This document shows positions 1 through 6,028 of a stretch of DNA of 9,843 nucleotides, piece after piece. The stretch lies in NCBI GenBank assembly GCA_900546065.1, contig URBK01000038.1, forward strand, positions 1 through 9,843, read 5' to 3'. The DNA is from an uncultured Alistipes sp. (GTDB lineage Bacteria > Bacteroidota > Bacteroidia > Bacteroidales > Rikenellaceae). A program made the translations under genes and the position numbers. The stretch's first letter is position 1, and each line of letters starts with the position of its first letter. Under the pieces are notes generated by a model. The model did no database searches. It saw only the letters and a list, made by a program, of their open reading frames with translations, and was not told where the DNA came from.

Positions 1-1
1 C

Positions 2-55
2 CCGAAAGGTTACCGGACGCCGTATTATAAAGGAGGCAAAAAGCCCCGTCAGTAA
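2..55 (+). CDS. Possible C-terminal end of an unidentified protein (5' part outside window)
   Basis: Reading from position 2 gives 17 sense codons and then TAA at 53-55. The peptide is PKGYRTPYYKGGKKPRQ, a basic, glycine- and tyrosine-containing tail of the kind often found at the end of nucleic-acid-binding or membrane-anchored proteins. The stop lies 3 bases before the stop codon of the esterase on the opposite strand, so the two genes would converge with almost no spacer. I cannot assign a family from so short a piece. An open run of 17 codons can occur by chance, so this is a suggestion based on tail-like composition and on the otherwise unexplained sequence at the window edge. No terminator hairpin is visible between the two stops. 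Confidence 0.35.
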   Translation, partial: PKGYRTPYYKGGKKPRQ

Positions 56-58
56 GCG

Positions 59-1207
59 CTACTTCTGGAAGAGCATCGGCGCAAACTCCGAAAGGTAGAT
101 GCGCCAGTTGCGCCAGATATGGCCGCCGTCGCTCTCGCGGAAGGTGTAGGGGAACGAGATCGAATCGAGATACTTCATGTAATCCTTGTTGGCCTGATAG
201 AGGAAGTCGGTATTTCCGCACGCGATCCAATAGAGTTTCAGGCCGTTGTCGCGCTGGCGCACGAGGCTCTCGGCCACATCCGGATCCTCGACGCCGCGTA
301 CGGCCGCCGAGAAGAGGCCAACGTAATCGAACGTATCGGGATACATGCGCGAGATGTTGAACGAGTGTCCGCCGCCCATCGAGAGGCCGGCCACGGCACG
401 CGCCTCCTTCTTGCGGATGACGCGATAGTTATCCTCGACGTATGCCATCACGTCGCCGAACGAATCCTCGAACGACTTCTTCGTGCGGTCGAACTTCATT
501 CCCGGGGGCGTCATGCCTGCGGCCGACTCTCCGGGCGCCGCCTGCTGCCATGCGTTGCCGTTTGTCATGACGACAATCATCGGACGGCACTTTCCCTGCG
601 CGATAAGGTTATCCAGAATCTGCGAGGTACGGCCCAGCGTCATCCACGCCTCCTCGTCACCGCCAGCACCGTGCAGAAGGTAGAGTACGGGATACTTCTC
701 CTTGCCCTGCTCGTAACCCGCCGGCGTATAGATCGTCATGCGGCGGCTCTTGCCCAGCGTCGGGCTGTCGTACCAGCAGCGCTTGACGCTGCCGTGGGGA
801 ACGTCGTTCACACGGTAGAGGTCGCCGCGGTCACCGTCGATGATGAATATGTTGGCCACCGACGCAACGTCACGGTTGATGTATACATTTGCCGGATCGC
901 ACACCTTCACCCCGTCGACAATAAAGTTATAGCTGTAGAGTTCCGACTTTAGGGGCGGCGTCGTGAACTCCCATACGCCACCCTCTCCGCGCACCATCTT
1001 GCCCGGGCCTATGGGCTTGACGTCGGCAGCGGTATAGTCACACACCACCACTACCGACTGCGCCTCGGGAGCCGCAAGGCGGAACGTTACGCTGTTGTCA
1101 TCGTTGATCTGCGGCGACACCACCTTAGAGGCGCTCCACAGAGCCTGCTGAGCCGAGACTGCGCCCACACACAGCATGGCAGCCAAAAGTAAAAATAATT
1201 TTTTCAT
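59..1207 (-). CDS. Secreted two-domain esterase (esterase D / feruloyl-esterase-like alpha/beta hydrolase)
   Basis: This 382-residue protein starts with a type I signal peptide: KK, a leucine/alanine-rich core, and probable cleavage after VSA at residue 19. It should therefore be exported to the periplasm or beyond; there is no lipobox. Residues about 25-125 resemble the beta-sandwich (E-set/CBM48-like) domain that precedes many Bacteroidetes esterases. Residues about 140-382 are an alpha/beta hydrolase of the PF00756 type. The visible parts are the oxyanion-region motif HGAGG (179-183), the nucleophile elbow GLSMGG (Ser276), a probable acid in CGNTD (Asp334), and His363 in GGHIW. The order and spacing fit a complete Ser-Asp-His triad. 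Such enzymes commonly remove acetyl or feruloyl groups from plant xylan, but relatives hydrolyse other esters, so the substrate is unknown. The gene stands alone, divergent from fabD. No consensus promoter or Shine-Dalgarno sequence is clear. The start was chosen because it gives the complete signal peptide. Confidence 0.93.
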   Translation of the reverse strand: MKKLFLLLAAMLCVGAVSAQQALWSASKVVSPQINDDNSVTFRLAAPEAQSVVVVCDYTAADVKPIGPGKMVRGEGGVWEFTTPPLKSELYSYNFIVDGVKVCDPANVYINRDVASVANIFIIDGDRGDLYRVNDVPHGSVKRCWYDSPTLGKSRRMTIYTPAGYEQGKEKYPVLYLLHGAGGDEEAWMTLGRTSQILDNLIAQGKCRPMIVVMTNGNAWQQAAPGESAAGMTPPGMKFDRTKKSFEDSFGDVMAYVEDNYRVIRKKEARAVAGLSMGGGHSFNISRMYPDTFDYVGLFSAAVRGVEDPDVAESLVRQRDNGLKLYWIACGNTDFLYQANKDYMKYLDSISFPYTFRESDGGHIWRNWRIYLSEFAPMLFQK

Positions 1208-1404
1208 AAACTGTATATATTGGTTTGCACACTTTTACTTGCCCCCCAGTGACTGATCGACACGGCTTTTACATACATTTTCCCCACACGTCGAGCCGCT
1301 CTAACGCTCCTCCGTACGCACACACCGTTACCCACACTCCGCAGCGCCGCCAACCCTTTCGCCAACCCATCCGGCCGCACCGTAACACCGCACAAGGCAC
1401 AAAC

Positions 1405-1440
1405 GTCCAATTTGGACATTCTAAAATTAAAGATAATTTT
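1405..1440. repeat. Two adjacent palindromes in the esterase/fabD gap
   Basis: GTCCAA-T-TTGGAC (1405-1417) is a perfect 6-bp inverted repeat with a 1-base centre. AAAATTA-AAGA-TAATTTT (1423-1440) is a perfect 7-bp inverted repeat with a 4-base centre. They lie side by side, about 200 bases upstream of the esterase start and about 90 bases upstream of the fabD -33 element. The first has the form of a dimeric regulator site. The second, being AT-only at its arms, is easier to get by chance in AT-rich DNA. A binding protein is not known. Confidence 0.4.
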
Positions 1441-1503
1441 CCGAATACGCAAACCCCGCAGGCCATACATAGGCCGTGACGGTAAAAAGGGACGCGGCGA
1501 CGG

Positions 1504-1534
1504 TTGCAAAATTGCAATATAGGTTATACCTTTG
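1504..1534 (+). promoter_or_regulatory. fabD promoter, Bacteroidetes type
   Basis: The -33 element TTG (1504-1506) is followed, after exactly 20 bases, by the -7 element TACCTTTG (1527-1534), a full match to TAnnTTTG. Transcription should start near 1541, giving a leader of about 80 bases. The -33 element lies inside the sequence TTGCAAAATTGCAA (1504-1517), two copies of the self-palindromic hexamer TTGCAA separated by AA, which could serve as an operator. The same -7 octamer occurs at the rmuC promoter. Confidence 0.85.
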
Positions 1535-1623
1535 CGCAGAAATTGAAACATTTTTAGGCAGAAATCAAAATATCTCACGCATAGGATCAAACCGGAATCG
1601 GTAACATCAAAAAATATCACATC

Positions 1624-2505
1624 ATGAAACACGCTTATGTCTTCCCTGGTCAGGGAGCCCAGTTCTCGGGTATGGGCAAGGACCTCTACGACAACAATTC
1701 ATCGGCCAAGGAGCTATTCGAGAAGGCCAACGAGATTCTCGGCTTCCGCATCACCGACATCATGTTCAACGGCACGGCCGACGAACTCAAGCAGACGAAG
1801 GTGACGCAGCCCGCCGTATTCCTCCACTCGGTCGTTCTGGCCAAGGTTCTGGGCGTTAAGCCCGACGCCGTAGCCGGTCACTCGCTGGGCGAGTTCTCGG
1901 CACTGACCGTTGCCGGCGCCCTCTCGTTCGAGGACGGCCTGCGTCTGGTGTCGAAGCGCGCCATGGCCATGCAGAAGTGCTGCGAGAGCCAGCCGGGAGC
2001 CATGGCCGCAATTCTGGGTCTGGACGACGCCGTCGTGGAGCAGGCCTGTGACCAGATCGAGGGCGTAGTGGTAGCCGCTAACTACAACTGCCCGGGACAG
2101 CTCGTAATATCGGGAGCCGAGGCCCCCGTGGATGAGGCTTGCGCACGCCTCAAGGAGGCCGGTGCCCGCCGTGCCCTGCGTCTGCCCGTGGGCGGAGCAT
2201 TCCACTCACCCCTTATGGAGGCTGCCCGCGCCGAGCTCGAGCAGGCTATCGCCGAGGTCAAGTTCAACACCCCCTCGTGCCCCGTATACCAGAATGTCGA
2301 CGCTCAGCCCCAGACCGACCCCGAGAAGATCAAGAGCAACCTCATAGCACAGCTCACTGCCCCCGTACGCTGGACACAGATCGTCAAGAACATGATCGCC
2401 GACGGCGTTACGGAGTTCACCGAGTTGGGCCCCGGTACGGTTCTTCAGGGCCTTATCAAGAAGGTCAACCCCGAGGCCGTAGTGGAGTCGAAGGCAACGA
2501 TGTAG
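1624..2505 (+). CDS. fabD: Malonyl-CoA:ACP transacylase (FabD)
   Basis: FabD moves the malonyl group from malonyl-CoA to the phosphopantetheine arm of acyl carrier protein in the cytoplasm, supplying the extender unit for type II fatty acid synthesis. The 293-residue length is typical. Visible hallmarks are FPGQGAQ near the N-terminus (Gln10), the nucleophile motif GHSLGE (Ser87), the arginine in KRAMAMQ (Arg112) that binds the malonyl carboxylate, AFHSPLM with the catalytic His194, and a C-terminal ELGPGTVLQGL segment. All key residues are present, so the enzyme should be active. The gene is alone between its own promoter and a terminator, not in a fab cluster. There is no Shine-Dalgarno sequence upstream. 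The start is the ATG immediately before the conserved KHAYVFPGQG strand. Confidence 0.98.
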   Translation: MKHAYVFPGQGAQFSGMGKDLYDNNSSAKELFEKANEILGFRITDIMFNGTADELKQTKVTQPAVFLHSVVLAKVLGVKPDAVAGHSLGEFSALTVAGALSFEDGLRLVSKRAMAMQKCCESQPGAMAAILGLDDAVVEQACDQIEGVVVAANYNCPGQLVISGAEAPVDEACARLKEAGARRALRLPVGGAFHSPLMEAARAELEQAIAEVKFNTPSCPVYQNVDAQPQTDPEKIKSNLIAQLTAPVRWTQIVKNMIADGVTEFTELGPGTVLQGLIKKVNPEAVVESKATM

Positions 2506-2528
2506 AATACAGACACAACTTACATGCG

Positions 2529-2560
2529 AAAAGACCGTTTCGATTTGAAACGGTTTTTTT
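2529..2560 (+). terminator. Intrinsic terminator after fabD
   Basis: CCGTTTC (2535-2541) pairs with GAAACGG (2547-2553) around the 5-base loop GATTT and is followed by seven T residues (2554-2560). The A-rich bases before the stem can pair with the T tract and lengthen it. The hairpin begins about 30 bases after the fabD stop and separates fabD from the ROK gene promoter. Confidence 0.92.
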
Positions 2561-2592
2561 GTATGCTATTTGCTAAAATAATTAAAAAAGAG

Positions 2593-2623
2593 TTGGTAAT
2601 TCTGATAAAAGTATCTATATTTG
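2593..2623 (+). promoter_or_regulatory. Promoter of the ROK-GNAT pair, Bacteroidetes type
   Basis: TTG at 2593-2595, a 20-base spacer and TATATTTG at 2616-2623 match the Bacteroidetes -33/-7 consensus fully. The predicted start near 2630 leaves a leader of only about 20 bases before the ATG at 2652. The leader lacks a Shine-Dalgarno sequence. Confidence 0.85.
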
Positions 2624-2651
2624 CACTCGAAAACCGATCAATATTCCCGAA

Positions 2652-3881
2652 ATGGCATCTTTAACAGAATTCTTTAACATTACCGCGAATGAGAACCTGA
2701 AGGGTATCACTCACAAGAACAATATAATAAAGCGAAACATAATCGCCTACATGGCCGTCAACGGCGAGTGTACGCTTTCGGAACTTACGAAAGAGTTGCA
2801 CATAAGCGTTCCGACCATTACGAAACTCGTTCAGGAGCTTATCGAGGAGAATATCGTGAATGATCTGGGCAAGGTCGAGACCCCGGGCGGACGCCGTCCC
2901 AATGTCTTCGGTCTGGCCAACTCGGCCATATACTTCGCCGGCGTGAACGTTGCGCGCGACAACATGACCTTCGTTATCACCGACCTGCAGAACAACCTTA
3001 TCAAGGAGGTTACCGACAATACGTTCGAGCTGCAGAACCGCCCGCAATGCCTCGAGAAGATATGCTCTAACATCGAGCACTTCATCGACACGTGCGGCAT
3101 CGACCGCTCGAAGATCCTCGGTCTGGGAGTCTCTATCGTAGGCCGCGTCAACCCCGAAACGGGCCGCAGCTACATGTATTTCACCTCGAACGAGGAGTCG
3201 CTGCGCGATATCATACAGAAGCGTATCAACATGCGCGTGCTGCTCGAGAACGACACCCGCGCCCGCTGCTATGCCGAGTACAACTGCAGCCGCTCGAAGG
3301 AGGAGAGCGATGTCATATATCTCCATCTGGGTCGCGGCGTGGCCATCGGCATCGTCATCGACGGCAAGCTCTACTACGGCAAGAACGGCTTCGCGGGAGA
3401 GTTCGGACACATACCCTTCTTCGACAACGAGAAGATCTGCGCCTGCGGCAAGAAGGGATGCCTCGAGACCGAGGTGTCGGGTATCGCCATCGAGGAGAAG
3501 ATCATCCAGCTCATCAAGAGCGGCGTTAACACCATCCTGCGCGAGAAGTACGACCGCGGCGAGCAGATACACATCAACGACATCATCGCGGCGGCCAAGA
3601 ACGACGACAACCTCTCGATCGAGCTTATCGAGGAGGTGGGCGAGAAGCTGGGCAAGGCCGTAGCATTCCTGATCAACACCTTCAACCCCGAGACTGTCAT
3701 CGTGGGCGGCAACCTCGCGGCGGCGGGCGACTTCATCATGCTTCCGCTCAAGTCGTCGACGAACAAGTATTCGCTCAACCTCGTCTACCGCGACACGAAG
3801 TTCCGGCAGTCGAAGATGTCGGAGAACGCCAACGCATGGGGTGTGGCGATGCTCATACACAACAAGATCATCGGACTCTAA
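2652..3881 (+). CDS. ROK-family transcriptional regulator (NagC/Mlc/XylR-like)
   Basis: The 409-residue protein has an N-terminal winged helix-turn-helix (about 22-85). It includes TLSELTKELHISVPTITKLV as the recognition region and a GGRRP wing (79-83) typical of ROK repressors. The C-terminal ROK sugar-binding fold follows. Zinc ligands are visible as His253 (EFGHIP) and Cys263, Cys265 and Cys270 (CACGKKGC), the same spacing as the structural zinc site of Mlc. ENDTRA (199-204) carries the conserved Asp201 of the sugar site. The phosphate-binding DxGxT motif of ROK kinases is not present where expected (GVNVARDNMT), so a sugar-responsive regulator fits better than a kinase. It probably represses genes until a sugar or aminosugar derivative binds, but the ligand is unknown. 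No carbohydrate operon is adjacent in the window; only a GNAT gene follows, 12 bases downstream. Autoregulation is possible but no operator is evident. Confidence 0.93.
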   Translation: MASLTEFFNITANENLKGITHKNNIIKRNIIAYMAVNGECTLSELTKELHISVPTITKLVQELIEENIVNDLGKVETPGGRRPNVFGLANSAIYFAGVNVARDNMTFVITDLQNNLIKEVTDNTFELQNRPQCLEKICSNIEHFIDTCGIDRSKILGLGVSIVGRVNPETGRSYMYFTSNEESLRDIIQKRINMRVLLENDTRARCYAEYNCSRSKEESDVIYLHLGRGVAIGIVIDGKLYYGKNGFAGEFGHIPFFDNEKICACGKKGCLETEVSGIAIEEKIIQLIKSGVNTILREKYDRGEQIHINDIIAAAKNDDNLSIELIEEVGEKLGKAVAFLINTFNPETVIVGGNLAAAGDFIMLPLKSSTNKYSLNLVYRDTKFRQSKMSENANAWGVAMLIHNKIIGL

Positions 3882-3893
3882 CCTCCGTGCGGG

Positions 3894-4430
3894 ATGAACA
3901 TCGAGGGGACGATATGCCGACTGCGGGCGCTTGAGCCCGACGATCTCGACACGATGTACCGCTGGGAGAATGATACGAATATATGGCGGGTAAGCGGGAC
4001 TACGGCCCCGTTTTCCCGCCATTCGCTTATGCGCCTTATCGACGAGCAGCGCTTCGACATCTACGCCACACGGCAGCAGCGGCTCGTCATCGAGACAACC
4101 GACACGCCACAACCAGCGATGGCGGGCGCGGTCGATCTCTTCGAGTTCGACCCGCAGAACCTGCGCGCGGGCGTGGGTATCATGACAGCGCCCGAGATGC
4201 GGGGCCGCGGATACGGGGCCGATGCCCTCAAGGCTCTGGAGGGATATTGCCGCGAAACGCTCCATCTCCACCAGCTGTGGTGCGAGGTATCGGCCGACAA
4301 CGAGGCCAGCATACGGCTCTTCTCAGCGGCCGGATATGAGGAGTGCGGCCGCCGCCGCGACTGGATTCTTACGCCCGAAGGCTGGCGCGACGAGATACTA
4401 TTACAGAAAATCCTGCAACCGACATTATAA
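3894..4430 (+). CDS. GNAT-family N-acetyltransferase (RimJ/RimL/SpeG-like)
   Basis: This 178-residue single-domain protein should transfer acetyl from acetyl-CoA to an amine. The opening (IEGTICRLRALEPDDLDTMYRWEND) is typical of the RimJ/RimL and spermidine-acetyltransferase branch (PF13302/PF00583-like). Motif A, which binds the coenzyme A pyrophosphate, is MRGRGYGADAL (102-112), and motif B is NEASIRLFSAAGYEE (136-150), with Tyr148 in the usual place for the catalytic acid. The AGAVDLFEFDP strand (77-87) also recalls SpeG. The substrate could be a polyamine, a ribosomal-protein N-terminus or a small amine; the sequence does not settle it. The gene starts 12 bases after the ROK stop, without its own promoter or a Shine-Dalgarno sequence, so the two genes are probably co-transcribed. 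A strong hairpin follows immediately. Confidence 0.95.
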   Translation: MNIEGTICRLRALEPDDLDTMYRWENDTNIWRVSGTTAPFSRHSLMRLIDEQRFDIYATRQQRLVIETTDTPQPAMAGAVDLFEFDPQNLRAGVGIMTAPEMRGRGYGADALKALEGYCRETLHLHQLWCEVSADNEASIRLFSAAGYEECGRRRDWILTPEGWRDEILLQKILQPTL

Positions 4431-4431
4431 G

Positions 4432-4461
4432 ATATGCGGCAGGTGTACCTGCCGCATATTG
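4432..4461. terminator. Hairpin terminator shared by convergent units
   Basis: ATATGCGGCAGG (4432-4443) and CCTGCCGCATAT (4448-4459) form a perfect 12-bp stem with loop TGTA. It begins one base after the GNAT stop codon and is followed on the plus strand by a T-rich run (TTGTTTTGT). It sits 18 bases beyond the stop of the lipoprotein gene on the opposite strand. It probably terminates transcription of the GNAT unit and may block the minus-strand unit too, although the minus side lacks a U-tract. Confidence 0.85.
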
Positions 4462-4477
4462 TTTTGTCTCTTCCTCA

Positions 4478-5620
4478 TCACATCTTGCTGAACCGTATCT
4501 TGACGATATACGAATGATCGGCCGCATCGGGCTCCTTCTCCGACAGGGCCTTCTGCACATAGCCGTACAACGGCCCGTGCATTCCGTCATCCGCGCCGCC
4601 CGTCTCGGGCATTATGGCGTAGAACCACTTGCCGTCCGACCCGAGTATCTGCATCTGCATGTCGCTCGGGGCATTTTCCCACATTATACCTGTCGAACTT
4701 CCACTGTCGTACACTACCGATACCTCACGCGCCTCGGGTCCCGCCACACGGAAGAAGAGGTGCGACGCCGTCTCGTGCAACTCCATCGGCATCTTGTAAT
4801 ACGGGGACATGATGTATGACATTAGATCCTCACCGGCAACGTCGAAATAGTAGCGGTAAGGTATGTTTTCATCACCGAAGTCGACACGGTACGCGGGAAC
4901 GATGCCGTCGGCCGTAAGACGATAGAATATATGATTGCCGTCCTGCGGGCGCAGCATATATTCGCCGCACGACGACTGCGAAATGTTGTTCAGCGACAGC
5001 GTGCAGTCGGTGCGACGCAAATAGCTGCCTACAAGGTCTCCTTCCGCCGAAACGCGATAGAGCAGCGAATCCGCATCGGAACGATTCTCGGCCGGATCCA
5101 GCGAAAAGGCCGAAAAGAGATAGACACCGCCATCTCCGTCGGGAGCCAAAGCATCACACGGCACGCTGACGGGAATATCAATACTCCTAACGCCCGAAGG
5201 GTCGGACAAATCGAAACATTTGACCTTCGAACCGTCGAGAATCATAAATTCCGGTCCGGCGACAGCAATATCGCTGACTGAAATATATTCGTTATTCGCA
5301 CGTCCTTGCCGCGCTACTGCCCTGAGGAACGTACCGTCAGGCTTGAGAGCTACAATGCGGCCCTGATCATCCAGCAGGAAGATATTTCCGCTGTCGTCGA
5401 GCAGCATCTTTACAACCGTAGAAAACAGCGTCCGTTCGTCATCGGCAATACGCACAAACTCCACGGCATCGACCCACGTCGAAATATCGTCCACCTTTCG
5501 GGTCTGCTCCAGAGGCTTCAACACGATTCCTCCCTCCGCATCACGCGGAGCGATACGACTGCCGCACGCAGCCAAAAGGGCTGTCATCACGATACACGGC
5601 AAAATGATAATACGTCTCAT
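4478..5620 (-). CDS. 6-bladed beta-propeller lipoprotein (BF4221-like, function unknown)
   Basis: The 380-residue product begins with a lipoprotein signal, with the lipobox LAAC at 16-19 and Cys19 as the lipid-anchored residue, so it is anchored to an outer or inner membrane leaflet. The residues after Cys19 (GSRIAP) are not the acidic surface-export signal described for Bacteroidetes, so periplasmic anchoring is somewhat more likely. The body resembles the 6-bladed beta-propeller lipoproteins common in Bacteroidales (PF17170-type). Repeated strands carry D-x-x-G-N-I-F-L-L-D and R-I-V-A-L-K-P-D-G-T patterns near 74-97, and a conserved NEYISVSDIAV stretch follows at 110-120. The family has no established biochemical role; many genomes carry several copies. 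It follows rmuC and the pyrophosphatase-like gene on the same strand, after a 60-base gap with no terminator or consensus promoter, so read-through from that unit is likely. Confidence 0.87.
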   Translation of the reverse strand: MRRIIILPCIVMTALLAACGSRIAPRDAEGGIVLKPLEQTRKVDDISTWVDAVEFVRIADDERTLFSTVVKMLLDDSGNIFLLDDQGRIVALKPDGTFLRAVARQGRANNEYISVSDIAVAGPEFMILDGSKVKCFDLSDPSGVRSIDIPVSVPCDALAPDGDGGVYLFSAFSLDPAENRSDADSLLYRVSAEGDLVGSYLRRTDCTLSLNNISQSSCGEYMLRPQDGNHIFYRLTADGIVPAYRVDFGDENIPYRYYFDVAGEDLMSYIMSPYYKMPMELHETASHLFFRVAGPEAREVSVVYDSGSSTGIMWENAPSDMQMQILGSDGKWFYAIMPETGGADDGMHGPLYGYVQKALSEKEPDAADHSYIVKIRFSKM

Positions 5621-5642
5621 GGCACAAACGGGGTTGTTGGGT

Positions 5643-5662
5643 TATGGTAATATATGGTAATA
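5643..5662. repeat. Tandem 10-bp repeat upstream of the lipoprotein gene
   Basis: TATGGTAATA occurs twice in direct succession (5643-5652 and 5653-5662), 23 to 42 bases upstream of the lipoprotein ATG, within the 60-base gap after the pyrophosphatase-like gene. It could be a regulator half-site pair, part of an untranslated leader, or chance in AT-rich DNA. Only two copies exist. Confidence 0.6.
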
Positions 5663-5680
5663 TCTGAATTACTGTTTGCA

Positions 5681-6028
5681 TCACTCCCGACGCCGCACGA
5701 CAATGGCCCCCATGTCGGGCCACCCGTTGTAGAAGCGCTCGATATATGACTTCTCCGCCTCGGTGCAGCCCACCATGAGCTTCATCTCGGCGTCGCGCTT
5801 GTCCATATCGACGGTACATATCACGGCATCGAGCCGCCGCGCCGCGTCGCTGCCGATCCATACGTCCACACCCTCGCCGTCGGTCGAGGTCGTGCCGTCG
5901 AGGTAGCCGTAGTCGATCTCGTAGACTATCTGTGGGAATCGCGGGTGGTGCGAGCCTCGCGGGCGGTCGATTACGATCCGCGACTGCGCCAACAGGGCAT
6001 CGAGCCGCTCCCAGAACACACTACTCAT
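5681..6028 (-). CDS. Short inorganic pyrophosphatase-like protein
   Basis: This 115-residue protein resembles the core of family I inorganic pyrophosphatase, which splits PPi into two phosphates with magnesium in the cytoplasm. Visible matches are YEIDYGYLDGTTS (36-48), corresponding to the conserved NYGYI strand, the metal-site segment DGEGVDV (50-56), and DMDKRDAEMKL (74-84) with Asp74, Asp79 and Lys83. The canonical DGDPVDV reads DGEGVDV here, so one metal/base-binding aspartate is glutamate (Glu52). The protein is also about 60 residues shorter than the E. coli enzyme. It could be a short active pyrophosphatase subfamily or a relative acting on another phosphate ester. The start at 6028 was preferred over an upstream ATG at 6052 because AGGAGGG lies 5 bases before it and it overlaps the rmuC stop by 8 bases, which suggests translational coupling. 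Confidence 0.82.
   Translation of the reverse strand: MSSVFWERLDALLAQSRIVIDRPRGSHHPRFPQIVYEIDYGYLDGTTSTDGEGVDVWIGSDAARRLDAVICTVDMDKRDAEMKLMVGCTEAEKSYIERFYNGWPDMGAIVVRRRE

Larger units (their letters stand above)
1208..1623. other. 416-base divergent intergenic region between esterase and fabD
   Basis: I see no convincing gene here. From about 1225 to 1400 the plus strand is strikingly rich in C and poor in G. From about 1405 onward it is AT-rich and holds two short palindromes (1405-1417 and 1423-1440) and then the fabD promoter (1504-1534). The roughly 80 bases before the fabD ATG are the likely leader. They are A-rich, lack a Shine-Dalgarno sequence, and form no obvious riboswitch-like structure. 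A perfect TAnnTTTG promoter for the esterase is absent on the minus strand. The closest match is GACGTTTG, read from 1407 to 1400, with a poor -33 region. Confidence 0.8.

Noticed and set aside
119..952. 277-codon open frame on the plus strand, antisense to the esterase
   Set aside because: The translation is Val/Ala/Arg-rich without a recognisable fold, while the opposite strand has a signal peptide and a full catalytic triad.
1420..1632. N-terminal extension of the minus-strand frame in the esterase/fabD gap, starting over the fabD start codon
   Set aside because: It would overlap the fabD start and run through the fabD leader and promoter in antisense. No ribosome site or conserved residues are seen. 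Only the shorter 1204-1419 part was kept, as a low-scoring finding.
2661..4271. 536-codon open frame on the minus strand, antisense to the ROK and GNAT genes
   Set aside because: It spans two well-supported genes and the gap between them in the opposite direction. Its translation is low-complexity (rich in Val, Leu, Asp, Arg, Glu), as expected when GC-rich codons are read in antisense, and no family motif or start signal is visible.
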